From contig NZ_NRGS01000022.1 of assembly GCF_002332425.1 (NCBI RefSeq), positions 148,187 to 212,186 of the forward strand: a DNA stretch of 64,000 bases, written 5' to 3'. This DNA is from Brachybacterium alimentarium. Its GTDB lineage: Bacteria > Actinomycetota > Actinomycetes > Actinomycetales > Dermabacteraceae. A program made the translations under genes and the position numbers. Every line of letters starts with the position of its first letter. Position 1 is the first letter of the stretch. Below are positions 7,382 through 16,085 of this stretch, one piece after another. Under the pieces are notes generated by a model. The model ran no database searches, was not told the origin of the DNA, and saw only the letters and a program-made list of their open reading frames with translations.

Positions 7382-9352
7382 TTGGCCCAGGGACTGATCC
7401 GGCGTTCCGACGTGGAGCTGGTGCGAGAGCGCTCCCGTCTCGACGAGGTCGTGGGCGAGCACGTCACGCTGCGCACGGGCGGGATCGGCTCGATGAAGGG
7501 CCTGTGCCCCTTCCACGACGAGAAGACCCCCTCCTTCAACATCCGCCCGCAGCTGGGCCACTGGCACTGCTTCGGCTGCGGCGAGGGGGGTGACGTGATC
7601 TCGTTCGTGCAGAAGATCAACCACCTCAGCTTCGTCGAGGCCGTCGAGATGCTCGCCGGGCGCTACGGCGTGCAGCTGCACTACGAGGAATCCACCGGAG
7701 GCGGCGGCGACCGCCCGGATTTCGGCACCCGACGTCGGCTGCTGGATGCGCACGCCATCGCCGAGGAGTACTACCGCGAGCAGCTCGACACCCCGGCGGC
7801 GGAAGTGGGACGCCGTTTCCTCGCCGAGCGGGGCTTCGACCGTGCCGCGGCCGAGCGCTTCGGCGTCGGATTCGCTCCCGAGGGCTGGGACTCGATCACG
7901 TCCGTGCTGCGCAAGCGCGGCTTCACCGAGGACGAGCTGACCGCTTCGGGCATCGTCTCCCAGGGGCAGCGCGGCGTCTACGACCGTTTCCGCGGGCGGC
8001 TCATCTGGCCGATCCGCGACATCACGGGGAACACGATCGGCTTCGGTGCCCGCCGTCTGCTGGAGTCGGATCAGGGCCCGAAGTACCTCAACACCCCCGA
8101 GACCGCGATCTACCACAAGTCCCAGGTGCTCTACGGCCTGGACCTCGCGCGCAAGGACATCTCGTCCCAGCGGCGCGTGGTGGTGGTCGAGGGGTACACC
8201 GACGTGATGGCGGCTCACCTCGCAGGGGTGCCCACCGCCGTCGCATCGTGCGGCACGGCCTTCGGTGCGGAGCACGTGAAGGTCGTGCGCCGGGTGATGG
8301 GCGATTCGAACCGGAGCGCTGGTCTGCGCCTGAACACTGACGGGCGCGGACTGTCCGGAGAGGTCATCTTCACCTTCGACGGAGACGCCGCCGGCCAGAA
8401 GGCCGCCCTGCGTGCCTTCGAGGAGGATCAGAAGTTCGTCGCCCAGACCTACGTCGCCGTCGAGCCGAACGGGATGGATCCGTGCGACCTCCGCATCAGC
8501 CAGGGTGACCAGGCGGTCATGGACCTCATCGACTCCCGCAAGCCGATGTTCGAGTTCGCGATCCGTTCGGCCATATCCCAGGTGGACCTCGACACGGTCG
8601 AAGGACAGGTCACCGCATTGCGGATGGCGGCCCCCGTCGTCGCGAGCATCCGCGACCGCGCCATGCGCCCCGAGTACGCCCGTCGGCTGTCCGGCTGGCT
8701 CGGAATGGACGAGCGCACCGTGCTGCGCGCCGTGCACGACGCCGCCCGCAGCGAGGGCCGCACCGGCCGCCACGTCGAGGAGCCGCTGAGCACCCAGCGC
8801 CCCGGCACACAGACGGAGGGCGCAGACGACTCCCCGGCGATCCCGATGGCCCGCTTGGCGGACGTCGTCAGTCCGCGCGACCCCGTCGGCCAGGTCGAGA
8901 CCCAGTCGCTGGCTGTCATGCTGCAGGCACCCCAGCTGCTGTCGACCGAGACCGTCGGCGCGCTGCCGGACGATGCCTTCCACGTCCCCGCCCTGCAGGG
9001 CGTCTGGGACGTGATGCTCGCGGCCGGCACGCTGCTCGACGCGGTGATCGGCACCCTCCACCCTGCCCGCTACCTCGAGCAGGTGATGGAGATCGCGGGG
9101 GAGACCGTGCGTCCCCTCATCGTGGAGATCGCGAACCTCGATCTGCCCGCCCGGGACGAAGCAGGCCTCAAGCGCCTGGCCGAATCCCTGCTGGCACGGC
9201 TCAGCGAGCTGTCGATCACCCGTGAGTACTCGGTGCTCAAGCAGCGCCTGCAGCGCACGGACCCCTCCGACGGCGAGCGCTATCAGGAGATCCTCACTCG
9301 ACTCGCACAGGTCCAGGACAAACGGCGAGCTCTGCGCCAGGCGGACGACTGA
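7382..9352 (+). CDS. dnaG: DNA primase
   Basis: A 656-residue primase that makes RNA primers at the replication fork. The N-terminal zinc finger is CPFHDEKTPSF with HCFGC (Cys42, His45, Cys63, Cys66). The TOPRIM part shows VVVEGYTDVMAAH and FDGDAAGQKAAL. A short extra segment (about 12-15 residues) lies just before the FDGD motif. TTG at 7382 is preferred because it gives the usual N-terminus (AQGLIRRSDVELVRERS); GTG at 7412 is the alternative. The start is 5 nt after the dgt stop. Its 3' end overlaps the convergent dedA gene by 59 bp. Confidence 0.93.
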   Translation: MAQGLIRRSDVELVRERSRLDEVVGEHVTLRTGGIGSMKGLCPFHDEKTPSFNIRPQLGHWHCFGCGEGGDVISFVQKINHLSFVEAVEMLAGRYGVQLHYEESTGGGGDRPDFGTRRRLLDAHAIAEEYYREQLDTPAAEVGRRFLAERGFDRAAAERFGVGFAPEGWDSITSVLRKRGFTEDELTASGIVSQGQRGVYDRFRGRLIWPIRDITGNTIGFGARRLLESDQGPKYLNTPETAIYHKSQVLYGLDLARKDISSQRRVVVVEGYTDVMAAHLAGVPTAVASCGTAFGAEHVKVVRRVMGDSNRSAGLRLNTDGRGLSGEVIFTFDGDAAGQKAALRAFEEDQKFVAQTYVAVEPNGMDPCDLRISQGDQAVMDLIDSRKPMFEFAIRSAISQVDLDTVEGQVTALRMAAPVVASIRDRAMRPEYARRLSGWLGMDERTVLRAVHDAARSEGRTGRHVEEPLSTQRPGTQTEGADDSPAIPMARLADVVSPRDPVGQVETQSLAVMLQAPQLLSTETVGALPDDAFHVPALQGVWDVMLAAGTLLDAVIGTLHPARYLEQVMEIAGETVRPLIVEIANLDLPARDEAGLKRLAESLLARLSELSITREYSVLKQRLQRTDPSDGERYQEILTRLAQVQDKRRALRQADD

Positions 9353-10040
9353 TCCTGGGCCGACCGGCGACGCCGGCGCGAGCACCCGCCCGGGAGCGTC
9401 GGGCCGCGGTGCGTCGTCCGTCCGCACCGGAGGGACGATCGGTGCCGGGACGACGGCGGGCACGGATCGCCCGCACCGCTTCGCTGATGCCGCCGACGGC
9501 GAGCGCGAGCCCGATGCCGAGCGCGACCCCCAGCAGGGGCTGCTCATGGAAGGCGAGCCCGCCCAGCATGCCGATGCCCACGCTGTAGAGGGACCACAGA
9601 GCCGTGGAGACGGCGGCCACCGCGAGGAACCGGCTTCGCGGGTATCCGATGATCCCGGAGGCGAGGGTCGACGCGGTGCGACCGCCGGGGATGAACCGCG
9701 CGGTGATCAGCAGCGTGCCACCGCGTACCCTCATCTCCTCCTCGGCCCAGCCGAGCAGGGAGCCGCCCCAGCGCCGTCTCCGCAACCACTTCGCCACAGG
9801 CCCTGCGCGGCGTCCCAGGAGATGGGCGATGACATCGCCGAGCAGAGCGCCGCTCCACGTCGCGAGCAGCACCAGCAGCGCATCGGGCTGTCCGGTGGTG
9901 GCGTACGCCGCGGCGGTGATGACGACGGTCTCGGCCGGCAGGAGGGGCAGCACCGCGTCGACCAGCACGAGCGCCAGGATCAGCGGATAGAGCCAGGGTG
10001 AGGTGAGCAGTGAATCGGCGAGCTGCAGGACGGCGTCCAT
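9294..10040 (-). CDS. DedA-family membrane protein (VTT domain)
   Basis: A 248-residue integral membrane protein of the DedA/VTT family, linked in other bacteria to membrane homeostasis and lipid-carrier recycling. It has LLPAETVV near the first re-entrant segment, the family signature ARFIPGGRTASTLASG, and four to five hydrophobic stretches. The last 45 or so residues are Arg/Gly/Pro rich and lie partly over the 3' end of dnaG (59 bp convergent overlap). ATG at 10040 has AGGAG 7 nt upstream; longer readings have no matching ribosome site. Confidence 0.88.
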   Translation of the reverse strand: MDAVLQLADSLLTSPWLYPLILALVLVDAVLPLLPAETVVITAAAYATTGQPDALLVLLATWSGALLGDVIAHLLGRRAGPVAKWLRRRRWGGSLLGWAEEEMRVRGGTLLITARFIPGGRTASTLASGIIGYPRSRFLAVAAVSTALWSLYSVGIGMLGGLAFHEQPLLGVALGIGLALAVGGISEAVRAIRARRRPGTDRPSGADGRRTAARRSRAGARAGVAGRPRISRPPGAELAVCPGPVRVE

Positions 10041-10156
10041 CTCGGATCTCCTGGGAACGGGTGGTGAGGTGATGACGACGCTACGGAGCATCGCGGGGGC
10101 CCGAACAGCGGGTCGGCCCCGGCGACCTCGGCAGTCATCAGCGTGCCGACCCTGCA

Positions 10157-10221
10157 GGAAACCGTAGAGGTGACGAGGGGAAGCACCCTGCGAGCCGGAG
10201 GCGCCGACTTGCTAGGTTTCC
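10157..10221. promoter_or_regulatory. Candidate promoter and inverted repeat before a sensor kinase
   Basis: GGAAACC (10157-10163) and its reverse complement GGTTTCC (10215-10221) flank a 51-bp interval. A candidate extended -10, TGCTAGGTT, lies at 10211-10218. The downstream gene starts at 10262. No good -35 is visible, and the inverted repeat may be chance. Confidence 0.3.
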
Positions 10222-10261
10222 GGTGACGCCGCACAGCGTCCCCGTCCCCAGGAGCTCTTCG

Positions 10262-11434
10262 ATGCGTCTTCCCGACCTCTCGGCCATCTACCTGCCGCGC
10301 GAGCCTGCCCGCCTCCTGCGCCGGTCGCTGCGTCACATCGTGGGGACCCTGGCCGGGCTGGTCCTGGGCCCGCTGCTGGTGCTCACCTCACTGCTGATGC
10401 TGGTGCGATGGCGCGGCCCCTTCGCTCGAGTGCGAGGCTGGGAGCTGCGGCGCCTGCAGCAGGCCTATCGCCTGCAGCTCGAGGACGGGACCGGACAGTT
10501 CCTCGGCGGCCGCCGAGCACTGCTCCACGGCGTGCTCATGGCCGTGCTCGGATACCTGATGATGGATCTGCTGCTGCTCGTGTTCGCCATCGTGCTGGGC
10601 AGCTTCACGCAGTCCTTCTACGGCAGCCCGGTCACCCTCGAATTCGATCTGTGGGTGATCAGCAGGCCCGCCCCGGCCGTGCTCATCATCTTCGGCACTT
10701 CGAGCCTGCTGGCTGCTGCCCTCTATGCCGAGTTCGCGGTGTGGGTGCAGGCCCGGCTCCTGCGGCGCTGGACGGGCATCGTGCGCACCGATGCCCTGGA
10801 GAGCCGGATCAGCCGGCTCCTGATCACCCGGCGCGGAGTGGTGGTCGCCATCGACGACGAGCGTCGACGCATCGAGCGCGACCTGCACGACGGCGTCCAG
10901 CAGAACGTCGTCTCGCTCTCGGTCACCCTGGCCCGTGCCCGGCGCGCCGCGGATCCCGAGCGCGCCGCCGCGCTGCTGGATCAGGCGCACAGCCAATCGC
11001 AGGAGCTGATCGAGGAAGTGCGCCAGGTGGCCTGGAGGATCTATCCGACGGCGCTGGACGAGCACGGTCTGGCGTCGGCTCTGGATGGGGTCGCCGCCAC
11101 GAGCCCGATGCCGGTCCAGGTCGATGTCCGGCTCGAGGGGGAGGTGCCGCCCGCCGTCGAGTCCGCCGCGTACTTCGCGGCCCGCGAAGCGGTCACCAAC
11201 GTGGTCAAGCATGCCCGGGCCGACCATGTCCGGATCACCGTCGTGACCGTCACCGAACCGGACCGCCGGGTGCTGCGCCTGAACGTCGTCGACGACGGCA
11301 TCGGCGGTGCGGACCCCGAGGGAGGCGGTCTCCAGGGTCTCGCGCGCCGGGTCGCCGCGCTGGACGGTAGCGTGAGCGTGGACAGCCCCGCCGGCGGGCC
11401 GACGACCATCTCTGCGGAGGTCCCCTGTGACTGA
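10262..11434 (+). CDS. Two-component sensor histidine kinase (NarL-system type)
   Basis: A 390-residue membrane kinase. Three to four transmembrane segments lie between about residues 30 and 160. The dimerisation/phosphoacceptor block is ERRRIERDLHDGVQQNVVSL with His209, the HisKA_3 form. The HATPase domain shows AREAVTNVVKHA and DDGIGGADPEGGGLQGL. ATG at 10262 has AGGAG 7 nt upstream. The response regulator follows with an 8-bp overlap, so they form one operon. No sensory domain is recognised; the signal is unknown. Confidence 0.9.
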   Translation: MRLPDLSAIYLPREPARLLRRSLRHIVGTLAGLVLGPLLVLTSLLMLVRWRGPFARVRGWELRRLQQAYRLQLEDGTGQFLGGRRALLHGVLMAVLGYLMMDLLLLVFAIVLGSFTQSFYGSPVTLEFDLWVISRPAPAVLIIFGTSSLLAAALYAEFAVWVQARLLRRWTGIVRTDALESRISRLLITRRGVVVAIDDERRRIERDLHDGVQQNVVSLSVTLARARRAADPERAAALLDQAHSQSQELIEEVRQVAWRIYPTALDEHGLASALDGVAATSPMPVQVDVRLEGEVPPAVESAAYFAAREAVTNVVKHARADHVRITVVTVTEPDRRVLRLNVVDDGIGGADPEGGGLQGLARRVAALDGSVSVDSPAGGPTTISAEVPCD

Positions 11435-12131
11435 GCCCGACCACCGAGCCGATCCTGCGACCGACGGCCCGTTGACGGTGGTCCTCGCCGATGACGCGGT
11501 GCTGCTGCGCGAGGGGGTGCGCAGCCTCCTGGTCGACGAGGGCATCGAGGTGCTGGCCTCGGTCGGGGACGGCGAGGCGCTGCTGACAGAGGTCGACCGT
11601 CTTCGACCGCGCGTGGCCATCGTGGATGTCCGCATGCCGCCGACCCACACCAACGAGGGGCTGCTCGCCGCCCTGCGGATCAAGCGGGAGCACCCGGACG
11701 TGGGAGTGCTGGTGCTCTCCCAGTACGTCGCCCGCGAATACGCGAGCGACCTGCTGAGCACAGAGATGCCCGGCATCGGCTATCTGCTCAAGGACCGCAT
11801 CACCGAGATCGACAGCTTCCTACGCGCCGTGCACGACATCGCCACCGGCGGCACCGTGATCGATCCGGCCGTCGTGCGGGCGCTGCTGCGCAACCCGGAG
11901 CAGCAGAAGGCACTGAGTCGAGTGACCCCGCGGGAGCTGGAGGTGCTCGAGTCGATGGCCGAGGGGCTCTCCAACCGCGGGATCGCCGAGCGTCTGTTCC
12001 TCTCGCTCAGCACGGTGGAGAAGGCGATCAGCGCGATCTTCGACAAGCTCGAGCTGACGGGCGATGAGCAGACCAGCCGACGGGTGCAGGCCGTCCTGCG
12101 CTACCTCGATGACGAACGGTCCTCCAGCTAG
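11427..12131 (+). CDS. NarL/LuxR-family response regulator
   Basis: A 234-residue DNA-binding response regulator paired with the preceding kinase. The receiver domain has acidic Asp22-Asp23, phosphoacceptor Asp67 in VAIVDVRMPP, and the conserved Lys in GYLLKDR. The C-terminal LuxR-type helix-turn-helix is visible (LSRVTPRELEVLESMAEG, then STVEKAISAIFDKL). GTG at 11427 overlaps the kinase stop. The stop codon lies in a 24-bp imperfect tandem duplication (12108-12155), so the C-terminus may have been altered recently. Confidence 0.92.
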   Translation: MTEPDHRADPATDGPLTVVLADDAVLLREGVRSLLVDEGIEVLASVGDGEALLTEVDRLRPRVAIVDVRMPPTHTNEGLLAALRIKREHPDVGVLVLSQYVAREYASDLLSTEMPGIGYLLKDRITEIDSFLRAVHDIATGGTVIDPAVVRALLRNPEQQKALSRVTPRELEVLESMAEGLSNRGIAERLFLSLSTVEKAISAIFDKLELTGDEQTSRRVQAVLRYLDDERSSS

Positions 12132-12155
12132 GATGACGAACGGTTCTCGAGCGAG
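12108..12155. repeat. 24-bp imperfect tandem duplication across the regulator stop codon
   Basis: Two 24-bp units, 12108-12131 and 12132-12155, share GATGACGAACGGT exactly and differ at 3 positions after it. The TAG stop of the response regulator is in unit 1; unit 2 lacks it because of a substitution (GCGAG for GCTAG). Confidence 0.85.
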
Positions 12156-12258
12156 TTGAGGCCCCGAACCGTCCGTCCAGGCCGTCCGCAGTCATTGACG
12201 CTCGGCAGCGGCGGTGGAATGCTCGTCGTCGTCCGTGGGCCCGCACGGGACGCACAGT

Positions 12259-12277
12259 GCGCTCGATGACCGAGCGC
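12259..12277. promoter_or_regulatory. Inverted repeat just upstream of the GH76-type gene
   Basis: GCGCTCG-ATGAC-CGAGCGC (7-5-7) ends 20 nt before the start codon of the secreted glycosidase. It could be an operator or a leader hairpin. It does not match the LacI-type operator at 16019-16036. Confidence 0.35.
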
Positions 12278-12297
12278 CATGATCGGGAGTCCCATCG

Positions 12298-14187
12298 ATG
12301 ACGATGACACGCCGCACCCTTGTCGCCCTGACGGCTGCCGCCCTGCCTGCACTCGGAGCGGCCTCCGACGCCCACGCCGCTCCACCGGGAGAACCGCGTG
12401 TCCGAGGAGCAGAGGCACTCGCGCGAGCACGAGTCGCGGCGGACGTGCTGATGTCCGACTACGACGAGGACAAGGCCTGGTTCCCGTCGAGCTGGTGGAA
12501 CTCCGCCGTGGCCCTCCAGACCATCGGGGACTACATGCTGCGCAGCGGCGATCGACGCTACCTGAAGCAGCTCGACCGCACCTTCGAGCGGAACAAGGGC
12601 CCGTTCCCGGCCGGCGAGCTCTCCGGGGACGAGCTGTACGGCAACTTCACCAGCCGCGCCATCGACGACTCCGGCTGGTGGGCGCTGACCTGGATCACCG
12701 CCTATGACCTGACACAGGACCCGAAGTATCTGGACATGGCCGTGACCATAGGCGAGTTCATGAACGACTTCTGGGATCCCGCCACCTGCGACGGGGGCAT
12801 CTGGTGGGACGAGGAGCGCACCTACAAGAACGCCGTCACCAACGGCCAGTGGATCCGGATCACGGCCGAGCTGCACAATCGGATAGACGGTGACACGGTG
12901 TGGCTGGACCGCGCCCAGGTCGCTTGGGACTGGTACGCGGACAGCGGTCTGCTCAACGAGCGCGGCCTGGTCAACGACGGGCTGACCGACGCCTGCGAGA
13001 ACAACGGCGATCGTGTGTACACGTACAACCAGGGACTGGCGATCGGGGCTGCGCTGGAGTTGTGGCGGGCCACCGGGGACGCGGAACTGCTCGAGGCCGC
13101 GCGATATGTCGCCGATTCGGCACTGGTAGAGGGCGCCCTGGTCACCGACGGGATCCTCACCGAGTGGACCGACGTGCTGGGGGAGACCACCAACGACAAC
13201 CACAAGCAGTTCAAGGGCATCTTCCTGCGCTATCTGATGGATCTCGCGGACACCACGGGGGAGGACCGCTACCGGCAGGCCGTGGCCACCCAGGCCGCGA
13301 CGATCTGGGAGGACGACCGCACGATCGGCGACGAGCTCGGCGTGCGATGGGCCGGGGCGAGCACCGAGGACTCCCCGAACGTCTTCGACTGGCGCACCCA
13401 GGCCAGCGCCCTGAGCGCTCTGATCGCGGACCTCGCGGACTCCGGTGTGCGCCGCTCCCTGTCGGCCTCCCTCTCCCGACCGCCGGTGGTGATCCCTGAC
13501 GGCGAGCCCACGTCGGTGCAGCTCGACCTGGACGTCGCCCTCACCTCGACCGCCTCCAGGCCGGTCCGCGTGGGCATCGAGGGGGAGGGACCGGACGGCT
13601 GGAGGATCGAGGTCGCGGGCAGCATCGACCTGGACGTGCCGGAGGACGAGGGCACGCCGATCTCCACGACCCTCCCGGTGCAGGTGACGATCCCGGCGGA
13701 GGCCGATGACGGACACCATCTCGTCTCGGTGACGGCCACCGCCCTCGGTGGACTGGAGTTCGTCGCCCGGTCCGAGGTCCTCGTGGCCCGCGCGATCGAC
13801 TTCGACGGCGGTACCGAGGACGGGCCGTGGCTGTGGGACGTCGGCGGCTCGGGTGTCACCGACGAACCGGGCCGCTTCGCCGACGGGACGAGCTTCTTCG
13901 TCTATCGCTTCCCGTTTCCGGCGAGCACGACCGCCGCGGAGCTCACCGTGACGATCAGCAACCAGTTCCTGGTGGACGTGGGACCGGACGGGGAGACCTG
14001 GACCCGGGTGCTGGCCGAGGACGAGCCCCTGCGGGATGCCTCGAACCGGGGCGACCACACGATCGATCTGACGCCCTATCTCGGCGACGAGGACAAGGAC
14101 GTCTACCTGAAGGTCTCCGATGCCTTCCCGGAGGATGGGTGGGGCGGCCAGGTGCACCACGTGAGTGCGCAGTACAGCGGGGCGTGA
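12298..14187 (+). CDS. Secreted glycoside hydrolase, GH76-type (alpha-mannanase-like)
   Basis: A 629-residue exported protein. The signal peptide has paired arginines (TRRTLVALTAAALPA) and a likely cleavage after AHA near residue 27. The (alpha/alpha)6 catalytic domain (about 35-400) has WFPSSWWNSAVALQTIGDYM and the paired aspartates Asp123-Asp124 in AIDDSGWWALTW, the catalytic pattern of GH76 endo-alpha-1,6-mannanases. A beta-rich region (about 405-500) resembles a NEW3-like domain, and a last beta domain (about 500-629) has no clear identity. ATG at 12298 is used with GGGAG 8 nt upstream; Met3 is an alternative. Substrate (fungal or yeast mannan, or actinobacterial mannans) is inferred only. 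Confidence 0.82.
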   Translation: MTMTRRTLVALTAAALPALGAASDAHAAPPGEPRVRGAEALARARVAADVLMSDYDEDKAWFPSSWWNSAVALQTIGDYMLRSGDRRYLKQLDRTFERNKGPFPAGELSGDELYGNFTSRAIDDSGWWALTWITAYDLTQDPKYLDMAVTIGEFMNDFWDPATCDGGIWWDEERTYKNAVTNGQWIRITAELHNRIDGDTVWLDRAQVAWDWYADSGLLNERGLVNDGLTDACENNGDRVYTYNQGLAIGAALELWRATGDAELLEAARYVADSALVEGALVTDGILTEWTDVLGETTNDNHKQFKGIFLRYLMDLADTTGEDRYRQAVATQAATIWEDDRTIGDELGVRWAGASTEDSPNVFDWRTQASALSALIADLADSGVRRSLSASLSRPPVVIPDGEPTSVQLDLDVALTSTASRPVRVGIEGEGPDGWRIEVAGSIDLDVPEDEGTPISTTLPVQVTIPAEADDGHHLVSVTATALGGLEFVARSEVLVARAIDFDGGTEDGPWLWDVGGSGVTDEPGRFADGTSFFVYRFPFPASTTAAELTVTISNQFLVDVGPDGETWTRVLAEDEPLRDASNRGDHTIDLTPYLGDEDKDVYLKVSDAFPEDGWGGQVHHVSAQYSGA

Positions 14188-14200
14188 ACGAACCGCTCGA

Positions 14201-14314
14201 TCAACCGTCCCGAGACGGTTTCCGTCGGCGTCTCCTGCTCGGCGTGAAGCTCGGTATGACCACGTCGATCAGAAAGCCGACGACGAGTTCGAGGAGTACT
14301 CCGAGCAAGCCCAT
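14201..14314 (-). CDS. Possible 37-residue membrane microprotein
   Basis: A short ORF in a stretch otherwise without genes. It reads MGLLGVLLELVVGFLIDVV, one hydrophobic helix, followed by an Arg/Lys/Ser-rich tail. ATG at 14314 is directly preceded by an in-frame stop, and no good ribosome-binding site is visible. GC at third positions is lower than in neighbouring genes. The hydrophobic-then-basic layout is what a small membrane protein would show, but chance is a real alternative. Confidence 0.25.
   Translation of the reverse strand: MGLLGVLLELVVGFLIDVVIPSFTPSRRRRRKPSRDG
14203..14220 (+). terminator. Hairpin after the GH76-type gene
   Basis: AACCGTC-CCGA-GACGGTT is a perfect 7-bp stem with a 4-nt loop, starting 15 nt after the stop and followed by TCCG. 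The T-tract is weak. It overlaps the 3' end of a possible minus-strand small ORF. Confidence 0.45.
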
Positions 14315-14426
14315 TCAGAGAGAATACGGGATACCCCGCTGCTCCGCAGGCCGGGCGATGCGTCATGAGGGAACGTGTCCACTGCGTACCGAAGAGGCCG
14401 TGCAACTCCCGACTACGGCTCTGACC

Positions 14427-14503
14427 TGGTAGCCCAGGCGGGGCTTGAACCCGCGACCGACGGATTATGAGTCCGCTGCTCTGACCGGCTGAGCTACTGG
14501 GCC
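14427..14503 (-). tRNA. tRNA with CAU anticodon (elongator Met, or Ile2 if lysidine-modified)
   Basis: A 77-nt cloverleaf on the minus strand with encoded CCA at 14427-14429. The acceptor stem is GGCCCAG/CTGGGCT and the anticodon loop is CTCATAA. The T arm GCGGGTTCAAGCCCCGC is complete. CAU does not by itself separate elongator Met from Ile2. A candidate -10 (TAGATT, at 14533-14528) lies about 25 nt upstream. Confidence 0.93.
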
Positions 14504-14647
14504 ATGACCCTGCGCAGGGCCGGGAAGAATCTACCACGATCACCCATCGTGACCTGGACAGATGCATGGGCGGGCCGGACGTGGGCGGAGGTGAGTCGGC
14601 GCGACGCACTCTGCGTCCGCGGCGAACGCTGTGCCGGAGGCCTCGTG

Positions 14648-15919
14648 TCAGACCTCGGCGCGGGTCGCGACGGCGCCGCCCGTGCGGGTGTCACCGGCGA
14701 CGGCGTCGTGGGCATGCTCCCTCACCACCTGGAGCGTCGGCCGGTCGCCGGCCCGTGACGCCCTCATCCACTCCTCGAAGACGGAGCCGCCCGGTGCGGC
14801 GGCGCTGCGATGCAGAAGCGGCTGGGGACCTACGGGCAGCTCGATCGCGCGTCCGCGTGGAGCCGGGGGAGCGGCCTCCCGTGCGGCGGAGATCGCATCG
14901 CGGAAGGCTTCTCCGGCGCCTTTGATCCTGCCGTGCTCGTCGAACAGCCCCAGCGTGTGCTCGAGCGGAGGGAAGTCGGACAGTTCACGGGAGACGTCGT
15001 GGGAGCACCACCAGGTGATGCCCCAGAGCTCGGGGCACTGCAGCGAGTTCTCCACCGTGCTGCGCACGAACCAGGGGACGTCCGACTCCTCGAGGATGCT
15101 GCGGGGCGCACCGACCTCCTGCAGCCACAGGGGCCGCTGAGGGGCGGGGGAGAAGGCGCGTGCGAGCTCCAGGTAGTACTCGGTGCGATGCGCGACCTCG
15201 TAGGAGCGTGCACCGTAGCGCTGACCGGTGCCGTCGAAGATCCAGGAGTGCACGACGGTGGCATCTCCGAGCTGAGCGGACTGATCGGGGGTGAACGCGT
15301 GATCGTCCATGAACCAGGCGGCGTCATAGTTGGCGACCGTGTGCATCCCGCTCGGGGAGCCGGCGCGGGCGGCATCCAGCATCGTCGCCGTCCACACCCT
15401 CGCCTGATCGGTCGACAGCGGGTCGGGGTCGGGATGGTTGGAGGCCGAGAACTGGTTGACCTCGTTCCCGATGGTCAGGCCCAGGAGGTTCGGGGCATCG
15501 GCCAGCTGGGCGGCCAGGGCTCGTACCAGCTCTGCAGTCGCAGAGACCACCTCGGGATCGGTGAACATGTTGCGCCGGTGCCAGCTGCTGAGCCAGCTGG
15601 GCACGAAGTCGAAGCTCGAGAGATGGCCCTGCAACGCGTCGACCACCACGTCGAGGCCCACGGCCGCAGCCGCATCGACGACGGTCCTCACGTCCTCGAG
15701 GGCGCGTGGCCGGATCAGCGTGCGGTTGGGCTGGAGCAGCGGCCACAGCGGGAAGATCCGCACGTGGTCGACCCCGAGCGAGGCGACCGCGGCAAGATCC
15801 TCGGCGACCGCATCCGGGGCCAGATCCAGCCAGGAGTGGAACCATCCGATGCGTGGCGTGTAGTTGACGCCGAAGCGCGGGGTGAGGGAGCCGGCGGCAG
15901 CCGGGACGGGGCGGAGCAT
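14648..15919 (-). CDS. Clan-A (GH5-like) glycoside hydrolase, apparently cytoplasmic
   Basis: A 423-residue TIM-barrel hydrolase starting with GVNYTPRIGWFHSW. The likely acid/base is Glu153 in LTIGNEVNQF and the likely nucleophile is Glu268 in WLQEVGAP, the paired glutamates of clan A. No signal peptide is seen, so it probably acts on imported oligosaccharides. ATG at 15919 fits the fold start. It is divergent from a LacI-family gene across 166 bp containing a strong operator, so substrate-induced derepression is likely. A beta-mannosidase or beta-galactosidase role is possible; the substrate is not determined. Confidence 0.8.
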   Translation of the reverse strand: MLRPVPAAAGSLTPRFGVNYTPRIGWFHSWLDLAPDAVAEDLAAVASLGVDHVRIFPLWPLLQPNRTLIRPRALEDVRTVVDAAAAVGLDVVVDALQGHLSSFDFVPSWLSSWHRRNMFTDPEVVSATAELVRALAAQLADAPNLLGLTIGNEVNQFSASNHPDPDPLSTDQARVWTATMLDAARAGSPSGMHTVANYDAAWFMDDHAFTPDQSAQLGDATVVHSWIFDGTGQRYGARSYEVAHRTEYYLELARAFSPAPQRPLWLQEVGAPRSILEESDVPWFVRSTVENSLQCPELWGITWWCSHDVSRELSDFPPLEHTLGLFDEHGRIKGAGEAFRDAISAAREAAPPAPRGRAIELPVGPQPLLHRSAAAPGGSVFEEWMRASRAGDRPTLQVVREHAHDAVAGDTRTGGAVATRAEV

Positions 15920-16006
15920 CCTCGTCCTTCCGTCGTAGGTGGTGAGAAGGTCGGCGAATCGGCGGCGGCGCCGACTGATCGGGAGGGGAAACACCCGGTG
16001 AGAGAG

Positions 16007-16070
16007 GTTCCCGACTGTTACTATAGCGCTCAAGTACCGGCATGATGAGCTTGTTCGTACAGTTCCCGAC
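16007..16070. promoter_or_regulatory. LacI-type operator between the glycoside hydrolase and its regulator
   Basis: TACTATAGCGCTCAAGTA (16019-16036) has dyad symmetry at 14 of 18 positions with an AGCGCT centre, the usual shape of LacI-family operators. On the minus strand it contains TATAGT, a candidate -10 for the hydrolase gene. The 9-mer GTTCCCGAC occurs on either side, at 16007-16015 and 16062-16070, perhaps an accessory site. Confidence 0.6.
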
Positions 16071-16085
16071 CTGAGGGGCCGACCC

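Noticed and set aside
9294-9352. dnaG/dedA overlap as a sign of a truncated gene
   Set aside because: Both proteins have normal cores; the overlap affects only the variable tail of the DedA protein.
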